DNA of 64,000 nt, from the NCBI GenBank assembly GCA_964035575.1, contig OZ037896.1, positions 186,001 through 250,000 on the forward strand. Direction: 5' to 3'. The notes beneath the pieces are model-generated. The model saw nothing but the letters and a program-made list of their open reading frames with translations, had not been told where the DNA came from and made no database searches. This document shows, piece after piece, positions 43,542-54,196 of this stretch. The stretch is from Rhynchopus sp. YZ270_cl-10. Lineage: Eukaryota; Euglenozoa; Diplonemea; Diplonemida; Diplonemidae. Each line of letters starts with the position of its first letter. The first letter of the stretch is position 1. Position numbers and translations under genes: made by a program.

Positions 43542-44431
43542 GAAAACAAAACAAAACAAAATCAGAGATGAACGTAATAAAACAGTTGATGTGATCCAAA
43601 GTAGGGGGATTTTTGATAAATAAATATTTTTTTTTGAATAGATAACCAAAGTAGGGGGAGGGGGAATTTTTCCTATACTCTCAAGACCCCTCATGTCAAA
43701 AGTTCTACCTTTTTATTTCAAGTACTTTTTTTCCCTATACAATTTGAAAAGTACTTCACTTTTAGGCAAAAGTACTTTTCCGAAACCGTGTTTTTGGATC
43801 TTGAGAGCCCTAGGTTTTCCCCCATCCCCTCCCCTTTCCCTTTTGCTAAACCTCGTTCGTAATGTTTATGACACGGTAAATAACAACAAAAATAATTTTT
43901 GTGTTTTGTGGACCGTTTTTCGAATAATACATTACCAACACAACAACAACATCCTGAAGTATTTTATCAGATTCTCAATCACAAAAACAAAAACTCATGA
44001 ATAACGCGATAAACCACAAGCACTCAATAAACAAAATAAAAGAGAGGTTGGAAGTGCCAACACGCTTCACCGTTCATCGGCGGACGCAAAAAAGGCACTG
44101 AAACAAAAAAAATAAAGAAAGCTGTCAGACGAATATGCCTCGTGTGCATACTTATCTATTTTCCCTCAAAAACACTATTGAGGGTTGTTCACCCACGCTC
44201 CTGTTGCCGGGAGGTAAAGAAAATATTTTTGACTCGAAACACAAAGCCCTTCTCAGAACACTGTGTACCTATCAAACTATTTCCTTTTTTTTTACCCGAA
44301 GGCGAGATGCAACAATGCACTACACCTTGCGATTTTCCCTCTTTTTTCTTTTTTTAGAAACTTGGTTGTATTAGTGTAGCCACCCTAGAGTGTGCTCCAC
44401 TAAGAAAAAAAAAAAATTTTCCCATTCCTTT
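43542..44431. other. Gene-free region downstream of the sialate esterase
   Basis: It contains a short duplicated motif, ccaaagtaggggg (43597 and 43648), a variant of the gaggttggaagtgcc module (44043) and a variant of the cctcgtgtgcata module (44135). No gene is supported. Confidence 0.45.
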
Positions 44432-46414
44432 TCAGGCATCACAAACCTGTGGTGCGAGACATTTGCATTTGTTGTTCTCAATTGTCGCAAAAAATGCGTT
44501 ACCAGGGAGGTTTGTTCCCTCTGTCATTACCGGGCATGCTGCAGGCTTGCATGGCATCAGCCCCTTCTGGTAGCGCGCGTCGGCACAGCAGAAGTCGAGC
44601 CCGAAGCTCCAGCCGTAGCGCACTGCGAAGACTCCTCCCGTTGCGTTCACCTTGCTTAGATCGATTGCCAGGGTGTTGGTGTCTGTCTGCATCAGGGGTG
44701 CCGACTGCCACATCTGTGTGTAAGGGTTGCTCCCAAGCCTCGAATCAACTGGGGTGGACACAGCGCGAAGCTCTGCAGAAGGCTTCCACCCAGGGCCGAC
44801 TTCGCAGTATGTGATGCTTGGTGATCCGTTTGCTTCGTCTTCCTTGATGGTCGCCCACTGCGAGCATGCGCAGGAAGAGGCGTTTGCGTAAGGGCTTGCC
44901 CCAGTGCAGATCAGCATTCCGTTGGAGTCGGTCACCCCAGTGTTGTTGTAGTCCTGCAGAAGGATTTTGTCGTCGCGCAGCAGCGTGGTGTTGTACGTGA
45001 GCGTCACGACGTCGCTCTGCACTGTGCACCCGGAGAGGGTCGGGCCTGTGAAGGTGGCGGTGCCGCCCAACATCAGGTTCTTGTATGCGACTGCTAGGCG
45101 GCGGCCAATGGGTGCTTTGATACGCGGGTGGATGGGGCCCATGAAGAACGGTGTGTCATGTGCACGAATCAAGTCGTACATCGGCTTCAGGGCAGGCACC
45201 CAGTCAGAGTCGTCCCATGTGAGGCATTTGGGGCCGTGCTTCGACGCATCAGGGTCGGTGCAGTTGTTAGATCCAAGAGATTTGTCTGCCCACGGATCTC
45301 CCATGTCGTATGCGTGCGCGAGGTATGTGTTCGGCATTTTCTCGTTCGGGAGGACACCGTAGTTTCCGGTTTGCGACCAGCGGATGTGCGAGATGTGTGG
45401 TTGGTGTCCTTCAGACCCGCCTGCAGCAAGGGTGACAAGACCGAAGGATGCGGTGGGGCTGGTGGTGCCGGGCTGAACAGACCACATGCGTCTCCAGAGC
45501 TCGACAATCGCCACCTGGTAGCAGCCGTACCCGACACCGGTCAGAGAGTTCCCGACGTCGCCACCACAGTTGTTCTCCCCTTGGTACCAGAGCCAGCCGT
45601 TGATCGACATATTCACGAAGGGGGTGACCATGCCGTAGTACAGATGCGTGCCGGTGCCGGTCGCGTTTGCGCATCCGGCGTAGGTAGAGTTGTCGATCCA
45701 CTGCTCGATGCGGGTGCCCCCGACAGCGCTCTGAACCAACCCGATGGGGACAGACTCATCCGTCTCGTCGACCAACGCCTTTGCGAAGTTGAGGCACGTT
45801 GCGGAGAAGGTGTGCAGGGCACTCAAATAGGTGTGCCCCACGCCGTCCGTCGCCTTTACGTCGGGCAGCCCTGCCGCGTACGTCACGTTGTACCACGAGG
45901 CGTTGCCGACGGTGGTGGCGTACTGCGGGGTGTACTGCATGTAGGACGTCCCCATGGCACCGTACTGGAAGAAGCGGATGTTGGCGTACTTCCCTGCAAG
46001 CATCTGTGCAGTGGTGATGTTCTGCTCGAATGTGTAGTAGAAGCTCAGCGCCATGTTGCTCTGACCACTGCAGAAGAACACATCACCAAACGTCACCCTC
46101 TCCAGCACAATCGGTGCCGCCCCGTTGCACCCGGCACTGCAGTTCGCAGTCACCGTGAAGGCCCCACCTGCAGGTCTTGGCATCAGGTATGCCTTCCACG
46201 ATCCATCACCCATCACCTCTGCCGACACGGTCTCGCCGCCCGCAACATTCACGCTGATCACTGCACCAGGAGACGGAGACATACCGTACACTGCAGCCTT
46301 AGCAGGCGCACGCTGCAGCACCATGTCGCTCGTGAACCCTGCACTCAGTAAGAAATCCTCCCCACGCACTGCAGTGAGGCACACCGCCATGAGGGCGGTC
46401 GATAGCGTGCGCAT
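44432..46414 (-). CDS. Secreted sialate O-acetylesterase (SGNH hydrolase)
   Basis: It has 660 residues in a single exon. The ATG at 46414 starts a signal peptide (MRTLSTALMAVCLTAVRG). The nucleophile motif is GQSNM at 117-121 with S119, preceded by the family's GDVFFC. The WYQGENN block is present. The histidine block is HPRIKAPIGRRLAVAY, matching the DxxH-P-x-K region of SIAE enzymes. Many N-x-S/T sites and a cysteine-rich tail (FCCADARYQKG, CKPAACPV) fit an extracellular or lysosomal glycoprotein. The enzyme removes O-acetyl groups from sialic acids, so the likely substrates are host or prey glycans. An open frame extends upstream of the signal peptide but reads as proline/poly-purine spacer. 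Confidence 0.92.
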   Translation of the reverse strand: MRTLSTALMAVCLTAVRGEDFLLSAGFTSDMVLQRAPAKAAVYGMSPSPGAVISVNVAGGETVSAEVMGDGSWKAYLMPRPAGGAFTVTANCSAGCNGAAPIVLERVTFGDVFFCSGQSNMALSFYYTFEQNITTAQMLAGKYANIRFFQYGAMGTSYMQYTPQYATTVGNASWYNVTYAAGLPDVKATDGVGHTYLSALHTFSATCLNFAKALVDETDESVPIGLVQSAVGGTRIEQWIDNSTYAGCANATGTGTHLYYGMVTPFVNMSINGWLWYQGENNCGGDVGNSLTGVGYGCYQVAIVELWRRMWSVQPGTTSPTASFGLVTLAAGGSEGHQPHISHIRWSQTGNYGVLPNEKMPNTYLAHAYDMGDPWADKSLGSNNCTDPDASKHGPKCLTWDDSDWVPALKPMYDLIRAHDTPFFMGPIHPRIKAPIGRRLAVAYKNLMLGGTATFTGPTLSGCTVQSDVVTLTYNTTLLRDDKILLQDYNNTGVTDSNGMLICTGASPYANASSCACSQWATIKEDEANGSPSITYCEVGPGWKPSAELRAVSTPVDSRLGSNPYTQMWQSAPLMQTDTNTLAIDLSKVNATGGVFAVRYGWSFGLDFCCADARYQKGLMPCKPAACPVMTEGTNLPGNAFFATIENNKCKCLAPQVCDA

Positions 46415-49400
46415 GGTGGGTTGCTTAGGGCTTAAGAAATGTAGAAAGAAATGGATTCTGTGGAGAAAGTGTGGAGTGATTTGAGGTGAAGGGATTGGAG
46501 GCGGAGGTGGAGGGAAAAAAGGTGTGCTTTTTTTTTGCGGTGGAAGCGTACCACTAACAAAACTCTCCCCCCGTGTTTCGTTTCCCGTTTTCCCTGTGTG
46601 GGTGAAGATAGCTTTTGACACCGTAGTACTTCTGTTTTTTGAAGGGCTACCCGGTCAGTCTCTTACAGACATTGGTCCTGTATTCAGGCGCTCAGGTGTT
46701 GGATGGGGGAAATCATAATGGGTGCGGTGATCCCACCTGTATTTGGTTTATTTGTCCATGATAGGCTAAGGCAAAAAAGGAAGAGAATAAAACTTGAACA
46801 CGGGTTTGCACTATATCCATGAAAAAGTGTCGTTCCCTCACTCCCCCTTTTCTTGTAGTTGGTTGATACGTTCTACCTCACCTGTTTGGGTGGTGGTGTT
46901 GCGGAGCACGGTTGGGGTGAGTGAACGACGTTGACACTTTCCGCTCACAAAAGTAGTGTGTGTAAAATTTTTTTATGTCGGCATAGACAAGAAGTAGTCG
47001 GAAATACAACTTCGAGCCAAGTTTTTTTTATATAAAAGAGCTGTTCCATTTTTCACATACATCCATGAAAAACAAAGGGGGGGTTATTAGATGACCCATA
47101 AACTTCTCGTACTTAGTCACCTTTTGAACAGAAAAAATAAGCTTGAAAACATATTAAAGTGCTTCAGAGGCACGTCACACACACAAAGTAAAGGACAGAT
47201 GGGAAGGAACAGCAAAAAATAGTTCAAAAAAATGAAGAAGAAAAAGAGAACCATTGAAGATGGCTCAGGAAACACCTCAGCCAATATCGTAATAAAAAAA
47301 AATCAAAAACGCACACAAAGAAAAAATCTTTTTGGATGAACCAAAGCCTCTTGTGCTTAGTCTGATTAGATTCCTTAATGTTTTGAACATTGGTGCTTAG
47401 TCACCCTTTTTAAAAATTATACGAACACTCAGAAATGACTTCTAGGAATTTTGAAAACGTTATTTTTGTATTCGTGTAGCACACACCCGAGGATGAGCTC
47501 CACCAGATAGAATTTTTGTTTTTTATTTTGACCACCATTCCTCCGCGTAGGGCACCCTAAGTAGACGTCGAACAATAGCTTCATATACTTTCTACTTGGG
47601 TGTCGAAATCAAAAAAAAAAAAGAGAAGTTGAAAGTACAAACGCCTCACCGTTCATCGACAGACGCAGGCACTGAAAAAAAAAAAAAATAATAATATGCT
47701 GTGACAAATTTGATGGAATGATGTTATGTTGTCACAAAGAAAAAAACCCCACTTTTTTTTTTTGATCCAAGATGAACAAAAAAGTGGAGTTTAACTTGGG
47801 GGAAATGCGGGGGGGTTTAACCACCCTTTTTGTGTTTTTCATGATAGTTTACGAGATACCTAGACCCTTAGCAAATCTAGGTGTCTACTCAAAAGAGCGG
47901 AAAGAGTTGCCGGAAGGGCGTACAGAAGGGAGGGTTGCCTGGAGAGGGGGAAAAAGAGAATTTGAAAAGTGGCAAACGCCTCTCACTTTTCATTTGTCAG
48001 GGCAGGGCTCGTTGTACCCGAGAGATGTGCTTTTCAGTGTGTGTTTTATGTCTTGTATTGTCTTCGCTCCATCTCAAGAAACAGGGCAAACGTAAAATAT
48101 CGCATAAAAATAACAAGAAATGAGTAAAAAATGCACATTTTGTTTTTGGGTCTTTATTTTGTTAATGAAATCCCTACAGAGCATTACACAACTGAAGACT
48201 TTGCAAAAAAAAAGGTCAACAGTTTGTTATCCAAGAGAAAAAAAGGGGCTTCCACGCACCATAGTTGTTGTCATTTTTATGGCACCTGACAAGCTTGCAT
48301 TCTGGGTTTGTCTGGAGCTGCCCAGCACCACTCTATCAGGTGCCCCTCCTCACCAAAGCCACACGACAGTGAAGTAAATGATTTGAGTTGTGGTTTTAGT
48401 GGTGGGCTGTCACCGTTGTAAGCTAACGGTGACAAAAAACTGTGTGGTGCGTTTTGTTGGACCCCCTGGATGCTGTTCATGAGAACAGGGGGTGGCCCCT
48501 CGAAAAGAAGAATAAAAGAGAACAGGCAAATAGGATGAAAGTACGTTGTTGTGCACATAGAAAATACACCAAAGTATGTCCACAGAAGGGGCGGGTCTCG
48601 CACAAAAAAATAAAATAAAACCAAACACAACATGATACCAACTGATCTGTCCTGACAACCACTTAGTCAGGTAACTATGTCTTTTTTTCGTTGACCGCAG
48701 CCATTTAGGATCTTTTCCTGAGTGACGCCATGATATGGATGAGGGGGGGAGGCAAAAGGAAGCGTAAAGACCGTTGGTTTTAAAGATGTTCGGTTTCCAA
48801 TCCACGCAAGAAAAGAACATTTATAAGATCCGCCTAGCAAAAAAAAGAAATAAAAAAACAAAAACTGACTAAAAGCAAAAGTTTGCCAAATGTATAAAAC
48901 AAGTATTTGCGGTAAAGGCGACACCAGAATAATGTTTCTTGGTTGTCGTCTCTTTGAGTTCTTTGCGTGCATTTTCTATGAATAAAACTGTAGTTGTTGA
49001 TGCAGGCACCTCCGACTGACCCACTGCACGATGCCAGCCATCCGGATGAAAGTACAAGTACCCTACAACAGTAGACGTATAAAGGAAACCTAATGACTTT
49101 CCCATAAGAATAAAATAAAAATGAATCGCAAAGAAGCTCACACCTCTTGGCAAGCAGCATCCAAAAACTTGAGGGTGCCGAGTACAAGACTTCACTGGGG
49201 GCGGAGGGGGGGGATAAATGGAAAACTTTAAACAAGATGAATTATGCGTTATGCATCCATCTGTACGAAGGAGAAGAAAAAAAACAAAAAAAAAAATTAA
49301 TGCACATCGCGTGTTCTGTCCCGCAGTGCCGGATGTTATATTTCTTTAGTTTTTAATTCGTTGCAAAAGAAAGAAGTAATTGTTTCATATACTAACTATT

Positions 49401-49714
49401 CTACTGAATAGATGGTATAATAGGGTGCACTAAATGTACCAGAAAGAAGAAAAAAACAACACCTGCAAGGATGATCCAAGCCTCTGGTGCTTACTTAGGT
49501 CACCTAAAAACAACAAAGGTACAACACAATTCCTTGTACACAAAACTACTGAGGGTTTTTTTGTTATTGTTGACTAAAAACCCTGTAAAAAAAAATGGGG
49601 TTGGAAAAGATGCTCCCCTTTACATTTGAAAAACGTTGATATATTTCCTTCTTTTTTCATTTCCCCCTTTTTTTTCCCCAGATTCATTATGTAATTCATC
49701 CCATCTCTTCATAT
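46415..49714. other. Long gene-free spacer with several dispersed modules
   Basis: Hairpin-module copies lie at 47084-47125, 47333-47364, 47391-47410 (partial) and 49466-49506. A perfect 9-bp stem hairpin (gtcaccgtt / aacggtgac) lies at 48409-48433. A ttgatgcaggcacc module is at about 48993, and the 49379-49445 block copies 22124-22192. ORFs here are short and low-complexity, and I see no gene. Confidence 0.5.
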
Positions 49715-51904
49715 TTACCCTGCCTTCTCGTCGTCGGAGCCTCCATCTTTCGAGTCTTTTGAGGCATTTGACGCGTTTTCACGGAGAGTTTGGATGCTTT
49801 CTCTGGTGATGGGGGCTGAAGGGGGGCTGGCGAGGGCAGGTTTCTTGTCTGCTGCGATGTTCTGGTTCTTCCCAAGGATGAAGTACGTCTGTTGCATTCC
49901 CATTCCTTTGAGTGCGATGGGACGGCGCTTCTCGAATCGGTAGTCCGCACAGAGCTCGTCAAAGACGGTGCTGTTGGTGTGCACAGAGCCTGGGTGGCAG
50001 GCTGATTCTAGCTTTGCTGCAACGGTCACTGCATCGCCAATCAGGTCGTACTGCGACATCGTATCCCCGAAGACACCGGCAGTAACAGAACCCTCCGCAA
50101 GCCCTACACGCATCTGTAGAGGTTGCTCCTTAAGCCGAGCTTGGATTTCTTGTGGAAAGATTTCTGGGGCGCTGTTCAGGGCCAAAGCGTCCTCAAGAAT
50201 GGCGAATCCAAGGTCCACCATCTGCACCATTTGACTCTGTTCAACACGGTTGCAGAGCGTCCGAGCTTTGCCTGATTTGTCAGCAATACCTCCAGCAGCA
50301 ATGTAAGTGTCACCATTGACCTTAATCTTTTCGACCCCAAACTTTGCGACAAGAAGATCAATTCTGGTGACAACAATGTTCAAAAATTTTACAGCATTAA
50401 ACGCACTCAACGGACGCGCAAACTCAGAGAACCCTACTACATTCGCAACGAGGACAGTGCTGCTTGGGTATTCATCTGCGATCTCAGGTTCGGCCTTCCG
50501 CCTTTCGGCGATCTTCTTTGGGAGCACATTGTTCGCCATGGCCTGCCCTTCAGAGATCTTTGTTGACTTTACAATCATTGACCAAAACGTTGTGAAAACC
50601 GACTGCAAAATCCGTCCTGTTGACGAAGTGAAATCTCCGTTTGCCAGCCCCAACATGCCGACCGATTCTTCTGCAAAGACGATGGGCACCAAGACAATGC
50701 TGTTCATCTTCATATGCCCGCAAGGGAAGTTCAGCGTTTTGCAGGTAGGGTCGTACATTGGCTTGGCAGAGTCCATGACGGAGCGCATCAGTTTGGAGTC
50801 TTTGAGGAGAGGGTGGGAGAGGTGCTTCATGCGCGTCTTGCGTACGTGAAGCAGCGAATCGGAGAAGGAGTAGTGGATGAACTCCAGGTCAGAGGGACGG
50901 CCCCCGCTGATGGCAGAGCCTCGTTCGGTGGAGCGTGTGCCAGTGGAGGACCCTTTGTGGAATTGGTGCAACCGAAAGTTCGCGCTCGTGTTCGTCACAG
51001 CAACGAAGCAGTCGCATTCGAAGTAATCGTCAAAGAAGTTCGCAAGACGTTGCAGCACCGCGCGCCAGAGCGACTCCGTGGTTCTGCGTGCCGTGTCGTC
51101 GGTTTGCGTGCTCTTCACCACCTCATCAAGGATGGTATCCAACGCGAGAAGCACTTCGTCACGCAGAACAGATTCCGACACCAACTTCGTCTCCGTCTCC
51201 TTCTGCCTCAATGAATCCAACGCGATGTTGATCAACGGCTGCACATTGGACGTCCACAGCTCTGTCAGCACCTCCTTCACCAACGGCGGGTCCCTCTCCG
51301 TGGGCTCACCATTAACGATGATCACCAAGGCAATGGAGACGCCGTCCACAACAACCGGCAGCGCCATCAGCGAGCGCAGTTCGTGCACTGCGGCGTTCTC
51401 CTCCTTCATCATGAGGTTCTCCCAGGCGGAGTACACCTTCCCCTTCTTCTGCGTGATGACATCGCGATAGTAGTTGAGGTTCTCCAATTCCGTCAAAAGC
51501 AGTGCAGACTGTGATGTCTCTGACCAATACGTTCCGATGGATTTGTGGATTTTGAGGTCCTGGTTGGTCGCACCAATGTTGCTGTTGTAGGGGACGTCGA
51601 GGATGACGATACCTGCTGTCGCACTGAAGTTCTCCGCAAGGGTGTACGTAAGATGGTGCATCGCATCCCTGAGCACCACCGCTGTGTCCGTCGTGTCCAC
51701 ATGGCGTTTTTCGATGATCGAAAACCCTTTCTTCAGTTCCAGCTTCTTGTACTCATCTTCCTGCGCGGTATGCGCCTTTTTGTGAAGGTCGTGGATCGAG
51801 GAGTCACGCTCGATGAGCTGCTTCTGCAGTTGAAAGACAGTCTGCAGAAGACGTTCGCACTCCGTAGCGTCCTCCTCCTGGCGGGTGTAGGCTGGGGAGC
51901 TCAT
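49715..51904 (-). CDS. GAF-GAF-nucleotidyl cyclase-like protein with altered active site
   Basis: It has 729 residues in a single exon. It begins with a coiled coil (about 8-60), then two GAF-like regions: about 75-235, and about 255-450 with MNSIVLVPIVFAEESVGML. A class III nucleotidyl cyclase domain follows (about 475-680), then a Lys/Asp/Ser-rich tail. In the cyclase domain the lysine and second metal aspartate are kept (KIKVNGDTYIAAGG). The first metal aspartate position reads N (VLVANVVGFSEF where D is usual), and the Asn/Arg block reads GDAVTVAAKLES (T and K). Two-metal catalysis would therefore be impaired, so it may be a regulatory pseudo-cyclase, a weak enzyme or one half of a heterodimer. 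The GAF domains suggest a bound small ligand. No membrane segment is seen, so it is probably soluble or cytoskeleton-associated. Confidence 0.85.
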   Translation of the reverse strand: MSSPAYTRQEEDATECERLLQTVFQLQKQLIERDSSIHDLHKKAHTAQEDEYKKLELKKGFSIIEKRHVDTTDTAVVLRDAMHHLTYTLAENFSATAGIVILDVPYNSNIGATNQDLKIHKSIGTYWSETSQSALLLTELENLNYYRDVITQKKGKVYSAWENLMMKEENAAVHELRSLMALPVVVDGVSIALVIIVNGEPTERDPPLVKEVLTELWTSNVQPLINIALDSLRQKETETKLVSESVLRDEVLLALDTILDEVVKSTQTDDTARRTTESLWRAVLQRLANFFDDYFECDCFVAVTNTSANFRLHQFHKGSSTGTRSTERGSAISGGRPSDLEFIHYSFSDSLLHVRKTRMKHLSHPLLKDSKLMRSVMDSAKPMYDPTCKTLNFPCGHMKMNSIVLVPIVFAEESVGMLGLANGDFTSSTGRILQSVFTTFWSMIVKSTKISEGQAMANNVLPKKIAERRKAEPEIADEYPSSTVLVANVVGFSEFARPLSAFNAVKFLNIVVTRIDLLVAKFGVEKIKVNGDTYIAAGGIADKSGKARTLCNRVEQSQMVQMVDLGFAILEDALALNSAPEIFPQEIQARLKEQPLQMRVGLAEGSVTAGVFGDTMSQYDLIGDAVTVAAKLESACHPGSVHTNSTVFDELCADYRFEKRRPIALKGMGMQQTYFILGKNQNIAADKKPALASPPSAPITRESIQTLRENASNASKDSKDGGSDDEKAG

Positions 51905-52404
51905 TGGGTTGTTAGAGGTGTCTGGGGGATGGAGGGGGTGTGTGGGCTACTCTGTGGAGGAAAATTATGAGGAAAATGAGGAAAATGTAAAGCAAAAGGG
52001 TGGGAGAAAGGTTTGTAATGTGGCACCAAGTGTCTCGTGCTTTTGTCATAATTATGTGAGGTAGTGGTACGTATTGAGAAAACGAAGTCGCCAGAAAAAG
52101 AAAAGAAAAAGAGCTTTGGTGAATGAATGTGCTGCGGTGATACATCTGTCAAGCAATGGGATAGTTTACCAGGATGAAGATGATCAATATCAAATATTTA
52201 CAAAAAAAAAGATGGAGCTGTCCACCAGCTAGCTAGTATGCGTTTGTCACAAATTTGTGTAGAGAGGTGTTAAAAAGCTATAAAATAGAAACTAACTTCA
52301 GGTTATGAACAGTGGAGATTGCACAACTGTGGCAACACAACCGAGGCAACTACACTACTCCAACAATTTATCAAAAAGAAAACAATGATAAAGCGGATAC
52401 CTAC
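51905..52404. other. Upstream flank of the GAF-cyclase gene
   Basis: No gene or clear repeat is supported. It is AT-rich. Confidence 0.4.
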
Positions 52405-53084
52405 CCCCCCACGTGCATAAGTCTGCGTATAAGTCCGATTTTTGGGGGGGCTGAGGGCCTCCGGACTTATACACGGGGTTTCGGACTTATGCACAGGTAT
52501 CGGACTTATACACCGGTTTTGTGCACCCAGGTACCCAGACCCACGAGGTGTCACGTGACCTCAGTGTGAATGACCCACACATGAGGGAATGTGACACCGC
52601 AAAATTTAACGGCCGTTTTCAACGCCGCAGGCAGGCCAAATAGCGTTTGACTCGGAGGAATGCCTGTGCAGGTATCAAACATGAGAACCAACTCCCAGCA
52701 ACAAGGGGCGCCTTTTGGCTGTTGAGACTGTTTGGGGTGCAAAGTTTTCCACACTGTTGCAGTAACAGTTCACATCTTTGAGAATTGTGAGGATGATGTA
52801 TTGACATGAGAAGCGCGAATATGATCCCTGGTGAATACACCGCCAATAAAAATAAAGTTGCGCTCGCTTCGCTCGCGGAAAAACACCCCAAAAATTTCCC
52901 CCCGCTCGCTTCGCGAGCGGGAAAACGCCCCCAAAAAAATTCTCCCCACCACCAATACACAAAACCGGTGTATAAGTCGGCCTGTGCATAAGTCCGATCC
53001 TGAGCCCAAATCTGCCCGGACTTATACACGGGTCATCGGACTTATGCACGGGTCATGGGGGTCGGACTTATGCACGGGGGGGGG
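52405..53084. mobile_element. Short TA-flanked element with ~10 subterminal GTGCATAAGTCCGA-type repeats
   Basis: The ends are inverted: the left begins ccccccacgtgcataagtc and the right reads gacttatgcacgggggg. A TA lies at both borders, though the right has one extra T. Variants of gtgcataagtccga in both orientations are clustered at 52410-52515 (five) and 52970-53075 (five). No transposase is present. The middle holds a block (52615-52770) that recurs, diverged, at 58140-58290 inside the piggyBac-type element. It also has two gctcgcttcgc palindromes at 52862-52918. Confidence 0.65.
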
Positions 53085-53087
53085 TTA

Positions 53088-53678
53088 GGGGCGGTCAAAT
53101 GGGTGATACAAACCCACTTTTTTCAGTTTTCGATAAAAACGCATTTCTAAGTGAATCTGACCCGAAAATGTGACACATATCGTGTGGAAAACTGTTTGTA
53201 GGTCGGTTTTGACCCATTTTTCGGGCCCAGGAGCGCCTAGACGTCAAAAATGAAAAAATTGCCTGTGATTGGTAGTCTTAAGGATTTTCCTTAACGATTT
53301 CCTTAACGATTTTCCAATTTTTGACTATTTTTGCATATTTTCACACGAAACTGCCCAAAATTAGAGAGTTTTGCCCCGAAAACAGGGTATCGTCAGTTTT
53401 TGAGCAAAAAAATCGCAAAAAAAATGAAAAAAATTGGAATTTAACTCCTTAAGGAATTGGTGGGGCTGGTATCAATCATGGGCAAATTTTTTTTTTTTTT
53501 TGGAATTTCACCATTTGGGGTGCATGTGATCCCCCTCTGGCATGAAAACCACCCCCCACGATGTTTTTGAGAGGTTCTTGGTCAAAATTTCTACTCAATC
53601 ATCCAAAATAATGCGTTTTTATCAAAAATTCGAAAAAATGACGTTTGTATCGTTTTTTTAAGTGCATTTGACCCCCCC
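53088..53678. mobile_element. TA-flanked foldback MITE (591 bp)
   Basis: The ends ggggcggtcaaatg (left) and gggggggtcaaatg (reverse complement of right) are flanked by TA on both sides. Pairing continues inward through gatacaaac/gtttgtatc and gataaaaacgcatt/aatgcgtttttatc, giving long imperfect arms of ~80 bp. It abuts the preceding element. Confidence 0.65.
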
Positions 53679-54196
53679 TACGGGGGGGGGTAGGTAAACT
53701 GGAAAAACAAATTTTTCGTTTATCGCTCCGCTGCTTTTTTCGCTGAAGTACGCACCTTCCGTCGTTTCTGTCAAGTACCTTGATTCACAAAAAAGAAAAT
53801 ACTAAAAAAGCCAACAAAGCGCTATAAAATGGGCTCTCATAATTGAATAAGAAGTGGTAGCTATTGATGCAAACACACTTCTGCTGACCCACGTACGATG
53901 CCAGCCCACGATGAAAGCACAAAAATAAATAGAAACATAAAACAAAATGTCGCATGTACACGTATTTACACAGTCAGATATGACCGGTGTGACGGAAAAC
54001 TAAACAAATGGTGGTACAGCAAAAATAGTAGTTGAAACGTGCTAAAACGAATCTCAGTCGAGCTTATACAAAAAAACCCCCGCGGAGACAGAAACAGCAG
54101 AGTGGGAGGATGAAAATAAATGTACCCTCCCTTTTTTGCGTCCAGTCTACTACTACCCAGGTGGTGGTGACAAGTTAGTGTTTCTAAGGAACCACC
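53679..54196. other. Spacer before U8
   Basis: It carries the ttgatgcaaacac module (about 53863) and the gttgaaacgtgctaaaacg module (about 54030). The U-family 3' flank begins at about 54160 (ggtgacaagttagtg). Confidence 0.5.

Noticed and set aside
53085-53090. TTAGGG as telomeric repeat
   Set aside because: It is a single occurrence at an element border, with no array.
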